A DNA stretch of 64,000 bases from Ipomoea triloba (lineage: Eukaryota; Streptophyta; Magnoliopsida; Solanales; Convolvulaceae), in the NCBI RefSeq assembly GCF_003576645.1, contig NC_044919.1, positions 12,834,759 through 12,898,758 on the forward strand, written 5' to 3'. Numbering within the stretch: the stretch's first letter is position 1; every line of letters begins with the position of its first letter. A model generated the notes under the pieces. The model made no database searches. It was not told where the DNA came from and was given only the letters and a program-made list of their open reading frames with translations. The position numbers and the translations under genes are program-made. This document shows positions 48,477-60,462 of the stretch, in pieces.

Positions 48477-48851
48477 TTTTCGCCCCCCCCCCCCCCCCCC
48501 CCCCTCCACCCCTCAAAAGAAAACTTGGATACGTCACTGGAGGCCGGCAGTATGAAACTTTTATTTTTCATATTTTGCTTTTGAGTCAATATTTTGACTT
48601 AATCGATACTTGTCCGCATAGACAGGGTCAATTGGTCACAAGGGAAAAGTTTGGGAAGGAACTTAAAATATTGGAAATTCATTTTGGTCCTCAATCGTCC
48701 AATTAATGGTATTTGCATTAAATGTGTTACGAAAGTAGTTATTGTTTTACCCTGTGACGATGTAAAGGAATTTTGAGCATCCTTAATTTTGACCTTTATT
48801 AGTGAGCTCATTGTTTTTGAATCATTCGTTTAATAGTTTTTTTCTTTATAA

Positions 48852-49285
48852 TGTAAGAATAAATAGGAAGCATATAGGATCTAACCTCCAGCCATAGTTG
48901 ATTGTTTGTTGATGCCTGAACTGCTGCAGAAGAGTTTTTGTCTCTCACTTTCACAACTCTCTTAGATGGTGNAGAGTTTTTGTCTCTCACTTTCACAACT
49001 CTCTTAGATGGTGTATGAGTCTTAATGTTATGCAGTGAGAGGATTATAGAGCCTTTTTATAGATGCAGTCCATCAATGCACTATTCCAATTATTTCCTAC
49101 TGTTTAACTGTTTGCACCACTTATGAACAGGAAAATAGCCTTTCATTATAATGACCTTTCAGAAATCATAGTGGGATTCAATATCTTAATAATGAGATAA
49201 TGAATCCCTGAGTTTAAGGGGATAGTGGATCCATGTTTTCTGCTAGTGGATCCACTTTCCCAATGAAAGTGACATTTATCTAACA
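48852..49285 (-). repeat. 3' LTR of the Copia element
   Basis: 434 bp as assembled. Positions 48930-48971 are repeated at 48973-49013 around one N (48972). Without that repeat it is 392 bp, the same as the other LTR. Ends TG...CA. Confidence 0.95.
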
Positions 49286-49297
49286 TTCTCCCACTTG
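49286..49297 (-). other. Polypurine tract
   Basis: Minus strand CAAGTGGGAGAA directly before the 3' LTR, the primer for plus-strand DNA synthesis. Confidence 0.85.
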
Positions 49298-49550
49298 GTG
49301 CAAACATCAAACTCAAAGTACAAGATAACATTAACCATAATGATATGTCCTCATTAGTGCGAGTAGTATCCATTATGATCAAATGTAAATTGCCTTCAAG
49401 CACTTAATTAGGAAATAAAACTTAATGAAATAAACCATATGTTTATTTCTAATCCAACTGAAGTATTTTCTCAATAAATTAAAGTGTACACACTTGAGAA
49501 AATTTCCAAATGCAAAAGAATTTCATTAAAATTGAATGTATATATACAAA

Positions 49551-52500
49551 TTACAAAGTGGACGAAAGTCCCATTTTTCCAACAAGATCCTTGAATTTAA
49601 ATGGAGGCATGCCTTTAGTCAAAGGATCTGCTAGCATCAACTCAGTACTAATATGCTGAATGACCACAACTTTCTCTTTAATGCGCTCCCTGATAGCTAA
49701 AAACTTAATGTCGATGTGTTTACTTCGACTTCCACTTTTATTATTTTTAGCTAGGAAGACAGCAGCTGAGTTATCACAGTAAACTTTTAACGGCTTAGAT
49801 ATAGAATCCATGATTCTAAGCCCAGAGATGAAATTCTTTAGCCATACACCTTGTGAAGTTGCCTCAAAGCATGAAACAAACTCGGCTTCCATGGTAGAAG
49901 TGGCAATTAAAGTTTGTTTAACACTTCTCCATGATATAGCCCCACTGGCCATAATAAAGATGTACCCCGATGTTGATTTTCGTGAATCAACACAACCGGC
50001 AAAATCTGAATCAGAATACCCAATGACGTCCAATAGATCCGTCTGCTTAAACACGAGCATATGATCTTTGGTACCCTTAAGATACCGCATAACCTTCTTT
50101 GCAGCTCTCCAGTGGTCTAAACCTGGATTACTTTGATATCGACCTAGCATTCCCACAGCAAAGGCAATGTCCGGTCTGGTACAGACTTGGACATAACCAA
50201 GACTACCAACAACTGAAGCATATGGAATATCCTTCATGGATTCTCTTTCAAAATCATTCTTTGGACATTGATCCAAACTCAACTTATCTCCCTTCGCAAT
50301 AGGAGCAACACTTGGTAAGCAATCCTTCATCCGAAATCTTTCTAAAATTTTGTTAATTTAGGCTTCTTGTGATAGACCCAAAACACCACGTGATCTATCT
50401 CTATGGATCTTTATGCCAATGACATAAGATTCCTCGCCCATATCCTTCATATCAAAATTATTAGAAAGAAATTGCTTTACCTCATGTAGCATCCCTTTAT
50501 CATTTGTTGCAAGTAAAATGTCGTCCACATATAAAACAAGAAAACATATTTTACTCCCACTTACCTTTTGGTATATACAATTATCTATTGGACTTTCAAC
50601 AAAACCATATGAAGAAATAATCCCATCAAATTTTATATACCATTGGCGGGAGGCTTGTTTTAATCCGTAAATGGACTTCTTGAGCTTGCAAACCAAATGC
50701 TCACCTTTACTAGAAGAGAAACCTTCAGGTTGTTTCATATAAACCTCCTCTTCTAGATCACCGTTAAGGAATGCTGTTTTCACATCCATTTGTTGCAGTT
50801 CAAAATTGAAGTGTGCAACTAAAGCCAAAATGATACGAAGTGAATCTTTCTTTGACACAGGAGAAAATGTCTCTGTGTAATCAATTCCTTCTTGCTGAGT
50901 GAATCCTTTAGCAACAAGTCTAGCCTTGTATCTTTCAATGTTGCCTAATGAGTCTCTTTTGGTTTTATAGACCCATTTACAACCAATAGCCTTGGCATCA
51001 TTAGGCAACTCTACAAGGTCCCAAACATCATTGCTCCGCATGGAACTCATTTCATCTTTCATGGCTTCATACCATAAATCAGATTCCTTACAACTTATGG
51101 CTTGTGAAAAGGTTTCAGGATCATTTGTTTCTCCAACATTGCTTTCTTGTAAATACACTATATAATCACTAGGAATTGCCGATTTTCTAATTCGAGTAGA
51201 TCTTCTTAATGCTGGACTACCTTCTCTTTGAAGAGTTGATGGTTCAACTTCCTCTTCAGGAATTTCCTGAATTGGTTGATCTACTGGAATAATCTCAGCA
51301 TTTTGTGGAATTTCATCAATAGGTTGTTCAATACCCGTGTGATCCTGAGGGGTATTTTGATCTAGTATCAACCTATCTAATGATGTAGAAGGATGAAGTT
51401 CATTATGTTCTTGAGTAGGAATTAAATCCTTGAACCGATCCCTCCCACTAATCAAATCATCTTCAAGAAATTTGGCATTTCTTGATTCCACAAACCTAGT
51501 AGAATGAGATGGACAGTAAAATCTGTAACCCTTCGAGGACTGTGCGTATCCAACAAAGAAACCACTTATAGTTCTCGGGTCCAACTTCTTTTCTTGTGGG
51601 TTATATATACGCACTTCAGACGGACATCCCCAAACACGCATATGTTGCAAACTCGGTTTCCAACCTTTAAACAATTCAAAAGGTGTCTTTGGGACAGCCT
51701 TAGTTGGAACACGGTTTAATATATACGTAGCCGTTTTCAGTGCTTCAATCCACAAGAACTTAGGAAGTTTTGAGTTGCTAAGCATACTTCTGACCATGTC
51801 AAGAAGTGTTCGGTTTCTTCTTTCAGCAACACCATTTTGGTCCGGAGAACCAGGCATGGTGTATTGGGCAATAATCCCATATTCTTGAAGAAACTTAGCA
51901 AAAGGACCAGGTGTTTGTCTATTTTCAGTGTATCTACCATAATATTCACCACCTCTATCTGATCTTACTATTTGTATTCGCTTTCCACATTGGTTTTCAA
52001 CTTCAGCCTTAAAAGTTTTGAATGCGTCCAATGCTTTATACTTATTAGAAAGCAAATACATATATGTAAACCGTGAATAATCATCAATAAAGGTGATAAA
52101 ATATTTTTGGCCTATCATGTCCATATCCGGACAACATATATCAGTATGTATGATTTCTAATATGGTAGAACTCCTTGTGGCACCTTTCTTAGACTTGTTT
52201 GTTTGCTTTCCCTTAATGCAATCTATACAAGTCTCAAAATCAGTATAATCAAGAGTACTAAGTACCCCATCATTTACTAATTTCTTAATTCTTTCAATAG
52301 AGATGTGACCTAATCTCCGATGCCATAACATATAGGAATTCTCATTAATACTTGGTCTTTTAGTGCCAGTATGAACATGTAAAGAATTATATGTAGAATT
52401 GCTTTGTAGATTAATGCGATAAAGACCATCAGACAAAGTACCATTTCCAACACAAGTTGATTTATTAAAAATCACAATAGACTTGTCTTGAAACTTAAAT

Positions 52501-53612
52501 GAAAATCCTAATGGTACAAGCCTTGAAACAGAAATCAAGTTTCGTGAGAAACTTGGTACATAAAAGGTCTTTTCCAAAATTAAAACAAAGCCACTACTTA
52601 ATACTAATTCACACGTTCCAACCGCTTCAACTTGTGAGCCCATCTTGTTTCCGGATAAGATAGTCTGCTCACTTCCCACTGGCTTCCTTAAGGCTTGAAG
52701 TCCCTGTAAGGAATTTGCAATATGGATTGTTGATCCAGAATCAATCCACCAAGTATTAGTGTTAACTTCAGACATATTAGATTCATAACATACAAATGAG
52801 GATAGATTACCTTTGTTCTCAAGCCATTTCTTGAATTTGATGCAATCTATCTTAAAGTGTCCTTTCTTTTTACAGAAAAAACACCTTCGCATCTTCTTTA
52901 TGTCAGCTTGAAGTTGGCTTTTTCCCTTAGCCTTAGTGGTACTACGAGATTTGCCCTTTCCTTGCGGTATGGAAAGCATAACACTTTCACCCATTTCCAT
53001 TGAAAGCCTTTCCTCCTCTTCAACACACATGGTCATTAAATCAACGATAGACCAATTTTCCTTATGCGTGTTATAAGAGATTTTAAATGGCTCATAATGA
53101 TGTGGAAGTGTATTTAACACATGATGTACCACAAAGGTATCCGGCAAAACTACCCCGAGTTTTTTCAGTTGGTTTGTTATATCCTGAAACTTCATAATGT
53201 ACTCACGTACACCCTTAACAGTGTTTAAACGAAGGGAAGAAAATTTCATAATAAGGGTGCTAGTTAAAGACTTCACTGAGCTGGCATATTGAGCGTCAAG
53301 GGCCTCAAGCAAGGGCTTGACATTTGTATATGCGTCAACAATACCACGAACGGAATCCGAAACATTAGACTTGATCAAAATTACACTGAGCCGATTGGAT
53401 CTCTCCCATCGCTCATATAGTGCAATTTCATCAGGTGTACTTGAATTTGTAGGGATTTGTGGTTTATTGTTATTGACAGCATAGTCCAACTCTTTCCACC
53501 CTAAATTCAAGAGAATCCTTTCTTTCCAAACCTTATAGTTGTCACTACAGAGTTGGGGAATTTGAATGGTCAGATCAGTATGAGTAACGGGTTGAGATGC
53601 TGTAAAGACCAA
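49551..53612 (-). pseudogene. Copia gag-pol polyprotein, one in-frame stop
   Basis: One frame from 53612 to 49551, interrupted by a TAA at 50358-50360. Domains in order on the first 1084 residues: gag, with the zinc knuckle C244-X2-C-X4-H-X4-C257 (CFFCKKKGHFKIDC); aspartic protease WWIDSGST (D291); GAG-pre-integrase (LWHRRLGH); integrase core (DICCPD, FIDDYSRF, DRGGEYYG); and reverse transcriptase (KARLVAKGFTQ, DVKTAFLNGDL, YVDD at 1028). After the stop, 259 more residues include the RNase H part (YCDNSAAVFLAKN). The stop sits between reverse transcriptase and RNase H. The frame opens with TTG, and an upstream TGA leaves no in-frame ATG, so the initiator is lost or supplied otherwise. Truncated pol makes this copy defective unless helped in trans. 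Confidence 0.95.
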
Positions 53613-55430
53613 AAAGGTTCATATCAGTTTTGAGGCACACATAGAACCGAATTGCATACATTACCAATGTAAATGATGCATAAGATAGACTCGAATGCCA
53701 TAAAAATTACCTGTGGGCTAAATTTTTACGCATAATGAATCTATCAAAACTTAATGGTGGAAACGGAATGGGTACGATTATAGTTTGATTTTCCACACAT
53801 AATAACAAAACTACCAAACTGTATGCCGATACATAATTGCCTGTGGGCGAAATTATGATCACAGCTCAGTATTTTATTCCAATTAATCATACAAATGTAA
53901 CAAAATTGCCTGTGGGCGAAATTTTATTATATTACGTATGATTGATCGCAATTTATGCCTAAACTTTATGTGATTTATTAAAACTTAATATACAATCTCA
54001 ATTAAATTAAGGATGCTGTGGCTACTCCTTAATTAACTAAAATCGTATTATCACATCGGCATAGATTTATTTAAAGCCTAACAAACAAATTGTACTGACA
54101 TATGATAAACAATTCCCAAGTATACTCCCAGGAAAGTTGGTAGGTGCTAAGGCTCCTTTAAAAACCAACTCCTTAGACAGAGTAGTGTCGCAAGGGGACT
54201 AGTAGCAATATGGCTGAAGGCACTATGGCAATTTCAGCCAGCAAGGCGTTTTAAGCCAGGGCCATAGAACTAGTGTTCCTCCTCAAGAACTTTCCCTGGT
54301 TCATGCATTCTCACATTCAATGTACAATAGTTTGGAAGTCCTATATGAATGTAAATTCACTTACAGTTAAGGCTTTAAATAGGGTATACTATCCTTTTAG
54401 GATTCTTTAATGTGCCAATAATTAGACACAATTGAAGATCGATAATATGCCTAATCTATCCTTAAAAAGGCACTAATTCACCTAAAAGGCACTATACCAT
54501 GCATAATAAACATTTAATTCAGACCTAAAAGGCTCTAAATTCATCCTTAAAGAACATGCTTTTCTAAATGCATAATTATAACAATCAAATAATTATTGCA
54601 ATAAATATACAAAGCATGCTCAAATTATGCATATTAACAAACTCATACTTCACAATTAAATTGCAATACTTAAACAATTTAATGTACACCTTAATATTAA
54701 ATCAAAATTCAAATGGCAAATGTAGAACTTAATATTTGCTACAAATTGAATAATGATTTAAATTAATGAGTGATTAGCTTGAACAAATCAGGATATATGA
54801 AAGTCTAATATGATGAAGAGAAAATTTCTTAATGGATAGGCCCAAAAGCTTTGAAATTAAATAGGCCTTAGAATTTGAATTTAATCCAAATAACTCAAAT
54901 AAGCCCAATTAATTCTAAAAGAAGCCCTTAGCCAAAATGGGCCAAACATAGCCCATCCTTTCAATCCCTTTCCATCAGATTCTTTAATTAGCCATATATA
55001 ATGTTCAAACCATCCAAATCCAAACCTAACTGCTCTTATTCTTCATCTTGCGCAGCCAGACAGTGAGAGAGACACAGAAGCAACCAAAAGAGATGGAAGC
55101 AATGTTTAATACTCAATCTCGTCGCAGTCATCTCACCTCGACACCACCTGCCGCCCACCGCTCCAGTCGCCGGCGTCACCATCTCCGTCACCGGTCAACA
55201 GAGAGCGACAAATCGGAGACCAAATAGGGGCATATACGAACGACAGTAGAACGAATTGTTTATAAATTTATATTTCGAAAATATTTATAACATATTCCAA
55301 AAAAAATTTGGAGAGATTTGTATATATATATAAAGTCAAAATACATATATGCATACACTGTAAAATTCAATATATGTATATCTCAGGCATATATACATAC
55401 AAATTAATCAACCAAGCAGAGGTTTTATGG
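53613..55430 (-). other. Long Copia leader with short repeats and a GC-rich patch
   Basis: 1.8 kb between primer-binding site and gag, long for a Copia element. Three copies of 'cctgtgggc(g/t)aaatt' lie at about 53710, 53840 and 53909. At 54890-55230, on the opposite strand, there is promoter-like DNA followed by a GC-rich 44-codon frame. Confidence 0.7.
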
Positions 55431-55442
55431 GCTCTGATACCA
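55431..55442 (-). other. Primer-binding site (initiator Met-tRNA)
   Basis: Minus strand TGGTATCAGAGC two bases after the 5' LTR, complementary to the 3' end of plant initiator methionine tRNA as in most Copia elements. Confidence 0.9.
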
Positions 55443-55444
55443 AC

Positions 55445-55836
55445 TGTAAGAATAAATAGGAAGCATATAAGATCTAACCTCCAGCCATAGTTGATTGTTT
55501 GTTGATGCCTGAACTGCTGCAGAAGAGTTTTTGTCTCTCACTTTCACAACCCTCTTAGATGGTGTATGAGTCTTAATGTTATGCAGTGAGAGGATTATAG
55601 AGCCTTTTTATAGATGCAGTCCATCAATGCACTATTCCAATTATTTCCTACTGTTTAACTGTTTGCACCACTTATGAACAGGAAAATGGCCTTTCATTAT
55701 AATGACCTTTCAGAAATCATAGTGGGATTCAATATCTTAATAATGAGATAATGAATCCCTGAGTTTAAGGGGATAGTGGATCCATGTTTTCTGCTAGTGG
55801 ATCCACTTTCCCAATGAAAGTGACATTTATCTAACA
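55445..55836 (-). repeat. 5' LTR of the Copia element
   Basis: 392 bp, TG...CA. Differs from the 3' LTR at three single bases (near 55470, 55550 and 55686). Confidence 0.95.
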
Positions 55837-56205
55837 TATAATCCATTAGATTATGGGAATCGAATGATTTACGGTGTAATTGTGTCAAATTAAATAAAAA
55901 ATGTTTCATTAGTTTCATTTTCCAGTTGATAGATTGGTTTATCAAAAGGTTGTCGGAGAAGAAATTCCAACTTGTTTGACATTCTCTTGATTCTGATTTT
56001 GATAAAAAAAAATGATTGATTTTTCCTTTAATTTGTTCTTTAAACATTCAAATCTCCAGAACTTTCTTTCCCCAGTAACACCAACTGTTTCTTTCCAAGA
56101 TCCCATGTGATTCTTTAACTCTTAGGTGTGTGTGTATACATATAAGAGGATTGAGGATTGATTTTAAACTAAATACTAAGAGCAATGAACTTAATTATTC
56201 ACTAA
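55837..56205. repeat. Segmental duplication, copy 1 right part
   Basis: From about 55890 it matches 61880-62188 in the same orientation ('gtttgacattctcttgattc', 'tttgttctttaaacattcaaat', 'taacaccaactgttt', 'aaatactaagagcaatgaact'). It continues past the point where the other copy is interrupted by the LINE. Confidence 0.85.
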
Positions 56206-57432
56206 ATTATTAGAACATCAAAATATTTATGCATTTCTACTACTATAAATATAAATTAATTCTCAATTTATACTCTCGCGTTCTACTCTCTTTATTTGGA
56301 TTTCAATTCTTTGCCGTCCTCTATTTGAATGTCTATATTCAATAACTTGAGGGGAGGGGCTTCTCGGCTACGAGACTTACTTCTTAATAAAGCTTTCATT
56401 TTGTGGGGGAAAAAAATTTCTCAATTTTATTTATTGTTTAGGATAATTTTTTTTTCCAATTTTTTTTTTCTCAAGATCTCTCATTTGCTGGAAGAATGAA
56501 TTAAGAGATTTGCACATGCTAGATAGGTGTTATAAGATAAATTCTTAATTTTGAACACTATGGAAACATTACAAACTCAAAGTCTTTTTCAATCACATTT
56601 CGGTTGTGCCCGGATGAAAGTGAATGCATATATTAATGTTGTCACACCCCTTATGTTTTAATTTCCTAGAAACCAAAAAGAGAATGAAGATGTTGTCAAT
56701 ATTGAGGGGAGAAAAAAGATGAGTCCTCAAGCAAGGAGAGGGATGGCATTTCCATAGAGAGAAACAAGGATTGTTGTGATGATAAGCCTTCTTTAGAGGC
56801 AGAACAACATGGACATCTCTACTTTCAGTTTTGTGATACACTTTCTCCATATTGGAGAATTCCATTCATAGAAAAGGTATTAATGGTTATGGTGATGAAA
56901 ATAACATATAGTTACATGTTTGATAATACCTTATCAAAAATCTTTTTATTTTTTCGATATTATGTAAGTCTTTTGGTAGGAAATTTTAAGTTGACTATGA
57001 GGTTAGCATTATGATTTCGTAGAGCCTAATATTTAGAATTGTGGTATTTTTAAATTGATATTAGTTATTTCAAACTAATATATGAGACCTATACTACCTC
57101 GTAAAGAATCATGAGTGTTTAATAAATAAAAAATACATGTTTGATGACACTCTATCATTTTCTTTTTTAATTTTCTCTATATCATGTAAGTCTTTTAGTA
57201 GGACTTTTTAGTTTGAGGACGAAGTTAGGATTATAATTTTGTAGAGCTTAATATTTGGAATTCTGGTAAATTTAAATTGTAATTTAATTGATGAGAATGG
57301 GGTTGATAGTTAAAAAAAAAAAAAAAAGCAATGGCTATGGAATTTGTTGTGGTTAAGCTAGCCTATGGAAACATCATCCTACCCCGACTAGGATTGATAG
57401 ATCTAGCAAGGGATGAGAGGCTAGCCTATGAG
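56206..57432. other. Intergenic, with a diverged tandem duplication
   Basis: No gene recognised. About 56910-57065 and 57138-57290 are diverged direct copies (period near 227 bp), both containing 'acatgtttgat', 'atgtaagtctttt.gtagga' and 'tagagc.taatattt.gaatt'. A minus-strand frame at 56593-56865 has no known family. Confidence 0.45.
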
Positions 57433-58094
57433 GTAATTAAGCTAAGCATTGGTCGTTGAATTTATTTTTATAATAATTATAATTAAATTATTTCTAATTT
57501 TTCTCATATTTATTTTAGTAAAAATATAATTACATAATTCATATTACATATCGATCTTTTAAAGATAATTGTAGACAATTAAGTCATATATTATTCAATT
57601 AATTGAGTAAAACTTTTACACTAATCTTATAATCAAATAAATGTACACATTTAATATTAGAATTTTTTTTATAATTTTATCTTTATTTTTATTATCTAAA
57701 TATATAATAAAAAAATGTATCCGTGCATCGCACAGGTAATTGGACAATTATTTGCTCTAATTCAAGCAAGGAAAATATTAGAAAACATAATCGATCCAAT
57801 CAATTTCATCAATTACGCTATTTAATATTCCATGTTATAATTTTTATAATTATATATCGATCTAAATATTCTTAAAATATTATAACAAATATATTGCGTG
57901 CAATGCGCGTGCGAAAATACTAGTTGTATTAAAAGAATTAAATTTTTAATTAAATCAAATGAGAATTGAAAAAGTGTTGAAACACTAAAAGTACCCTTAT
58001 TGTCCACCCACATTGGATGGATTACAGTAACGGGCGACGACCACAAATAAAATGAATTTTTCGTTTCAATTGTCTCCCAAAATAGACCTAAAAT
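57433..58094. repeat. Segmental duplication, copy 2 left part
   Basis: 57433-57923 repeats the last 490 bp of the Helitron 44972-46297, including the terminal hairpin-like GCGTGCAATGCGCGTGC and ATACTAG|T. 57924-58094 repeats 46298-46590 with an internal deletion. The match stops at 58094, where the inverted promoter-like module begins. Confidence 0.85.
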
Positions 58095-58104
58095 AAAACT
58101 TAAA

Positions 58105-58379
58105 AAGTACAAACATAAAAATGAATCCAATTTGTAAGGTAATTGATTCTCTTTCTTAAAATTGTTAACATGAACTATAAATTCAAGAAAACAAAAGAAA
58201 CAAGAAATAGATACTAATATACTATTACCTTGAGCAGCCGATGAGGGCAAAGGCAGAAGCAGTCAAGCAGTGGCGCGCGTGAGTGGAGGTCTGGATGTCT
58301 GGTTGTAGACTGAAACTCTTATACAGGGGAGTGAAGAACGGAAGCAAAAGGAGCTCAGTAAAACTAGCTAGGGGTACAT
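58105..58379 (-). promoter_or_regulatory. Promoter-like module with leader exon, left arm of an inverted duplication
   Basis: On the minus strand: 'cactcccctgtataagagttt' (TATA-like), then about 110 bp of CT-rich leader ending in CTCATCGGCTGCTCAAG|GTAATAG, a good donor site. The arm at 60463-60725 has the same order on the plus strand at roughly 80% identity, including the intron start. The two modules point away from each other. No coding sequence follows in either. Confidence 0.5.
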
Positions 58380-58570
58380 GTTAAAAATTTGGTGAGCTAG
58401 TTTTGAATATTCCACTGTAAAGCAAGTTAGAACAAATTAGTTTGGACTCGCAAAGAAGCATGCTTTACAGGTTTCACATGTTTAGGTGAGTTAAATTCTG
58501 TAGGTTAGTCTTGAATCATCATGCTGTAGAGCAAGTTAGAACAAATAATTTGGGCCCCCAAATAAGTTGT
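58380..58570 (-). repeat. Two diverged units of the 46-bp repeat
   Basis: On the minus strand two units ('aacttgctctacagcatg...cagaattt' and 'aacttgctttacagtgg...caccaaatt') match the 46-bp unit expanded at 60045-60460. They occupy the same position relative to the promoter-like arm. Confidence 0.6.
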
Positions 58571-58685
58571 CTTAGCATGCTACAGGCCCATTTGCTTTGG
58601 CATATACAACAATTGTTATTAAAAGCAAAGCTTAACAAAATATTGCACTTACTCACAAGTTGATCTAATCATATATCATTAGTTA

Positions 58686-59720
58686 CTAGTGTTTACCCAT
58701 GCATTGCACGGAATTTTTTTTTTATTATGAATTTAAATTTAAAGAATAAAAAAATAAAAAGATGTTAAAATATATGATATAATAAAATAGTTAGACTTTT
58801 ATATATTTGGTCAAGTATCTATTTTCATGACATACAAAATTTAAATTTAAATTTTGTATGGTTAATATAATCTCTAATCATGTACATATTTAGATAAATT
58901 TATAGAAAACACTAACATAATTAAGTTGATTTATTCCTAATTGTATTTATATATATTATAATTCTAAAATTATGAATAATAACTAAGAGAATTATAATTA
59001 GAAATTAATTTTAAATTTTATAGGAGTAAGTTTAAAAACTATAACCGGGCACATTTCCTTATATGATTGTATAATACATTATATATACACATAATATTTA
59101 AATCTATATATAGGAAAATTCTATAATATAATTCCATTAATTATAATTTATATTGACAGATTTATAATTAAAAATTTACATTTAGATATTAAAAATTTTA
59201 GCATTTAAATTTTGTAGGATTAATATAGTCATAAGTATATGTATGTATGCATTTAAAAACAAATTCTAAATATTTATGAACACATTTTTTTTAATTTCAT
59301 AAATTCATTTACTTAATTATATTTCATATTTTATTCATTATAATTTAATGAAATTGTCACAAATATTGTCACAGAAGAAATATTATATTTCTCAAATTCA
59401 TTAATTATATTAACTATAATAACCAAATATTTTGGCAATTACCATAATAATTTCATTAATTATATTAATTATAATATGTGTTCTCTTCCAATATTAAAAT
59501 ATATTACCATAAATCACCATAATAATTAATGAAATTGTCACAATTTTAAAATATATTACAATAATAATTACACGAAAGAAGGGAATTACCATAATAATTG
59601 CCATTAATAAAAATTAGGAAATTAAATTTAAAATTAGTTATATATATTAAGATAAGTATAATTTATTTTCTTCCAATAATATTATACTTTAAATATTAAA
59701 ATATATATGTATATAGATCA
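58686..59720 (-). mobile_element. Helitron, minus strand, 5' end not found
   Basis: On the minus strand it ends CCGTGCAATGCATGGGTAAACACTAG with T following, the Helitron 3' terminus. The interior resembles 16400-17980 and, in its 59150-59700 part, 43001-43371 plus 44797-44960. The 5' boundary is uncertain. Confidence 0.5.
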
Positions 59721-59976
59721 CCATAACAATTACGCTAAAAAAGGTGAAGAGAATTATAATAAATAATTAGTAGGTAATATATTAACAATTAATTAAGGCA
59801 AGTATGATTTATTTTGCAATAATAATATTAATATACATTAATGATTACACAGAAGAAGGGAATGAGAATTACCATAATAATTACCATAGATACAAATTAG
59901 GTAATGAAATTAATAATTAATTATTAAGGCAAGTATAATTGATTTTGTACTAGTAATATTATACCTTAAGTATAAA

Positions 59977-59979
<3 letters not shown>

Positions 59980-60031
<52 letters not shown>
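59980..60031. repeat. (AT)n microsatellite
   Basis: About 50 bp of AT dinucleotide directly before the 46-bp array. Confidence 0.95.
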
Positions 60032-60038
<7 letters not shown>

Positions 60039-60044
60039 TTAATT

Positions 60045-60460
60045 TGCTTTACAGTAGAAGGTTTAAAACTAACCCACAGAGTTGTTAGCTTGCTTTACGG
60101 TAGAAGGTTTAAAACTAGCCCACAGAATTGTTAACTTGCTTTACCGTAGAAGGTTTAAAACTAGCCCACAGAATTGTTAGCTTGCTTTACCGTAGAAGGT
60201 TTAAAACTAGCCCACAGAATTGTTAGCTTGCTTTACCGTAGAAGGTTTAAAACTAGCCCACAAAATTGTTAGCTTGCTTTACCGTAGAAGGTTTAAAACT
60301 ACCCCACAGAACTGTTAGCTTGCTTTACCGTAGAAGGTTTAAAACTACCCTACAGAATTGTTAGCTTGCTTTACCTTAGAAGGTTTAAAACTAGCCCACA
60401 GAATTGTTAGCTTGCTTTACCGTAGAAGGTTTAAAACTAGCCCACAGAATTGTTGGCTTG
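60045..60460 (+). repeat. Tandem array of nine 46-bp units
   Basis: Nine head-to-tail units, each containing 'gctttaccgtagaaggttt' and 'aaaactagcccacagaatt', with a strict 46-bp period and a few substitutions per unit (the first and seventh differ most). The array abuts the promoter-like arm at 60463. Units are contiguous, with no spacers. Confidence 0.95.
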
Positions 60461-60462
60461 TA

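Larger units (their letters stand above)
47259..48539. mobile_element. hAT element (Tip100-like ends) carrying organelle-like DNA
   Basis: Left end CAGGGACGGAACCACTG; right end in reverse complement CAGTGACGTATCCAAG. It is flanked by GAGGCGGG (47251-47258) and GAGGCCGG (48540-48547), 8 bp with one mismatch. The left 240 bp is ordinary AT-rich element DNA. From about 47500 the sequence turns abruptly GC-richer and organelle-like up to an assembly gap. A C-rich end (48482-48512) follows. No transposase visible. Confidence 0.65.
48852..55836 (-). mobile_element. Full-length Copia LTR retrotransposon, 6985 bp
   Basis: Two TG...CA LTRs (48852-49285 and 55445-55836) with the exact 5-bp target duplication TATAA (48847-48851 and 55837-55841). 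On the minus strand the order is 5' LTR, primer-binding site, 1.8-kb leader, gag-pol, polypurine tract, 3' LTR. Apart from a 42-bp artefact around a single N, the LTRs are both 392 bp and differ at 3 positions, so insertion is recent. The coding region has one in-frame stop. Confidence 0.97.

Noticed and set aside
48251..48706. Frames spanning the N gap
   Set aside because: They run through 74 undetermined bases and a poly(C) run and have no meaning.
49810..51952. Antisense and shifted frames across the Copia pol (for example 49810-50064, 50099-50302, 51504-51719)
   Set aside because: They are shadows of the conserved gag-pol frame and have no motifs of their own.
60045..60460. Regular repeats resembling a CRISPR array
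   Set aside because: The 46-bp units are directly contiguous, with no unique spacers, no cas genes and an evident plant nuclear context. It is a minisatellite.
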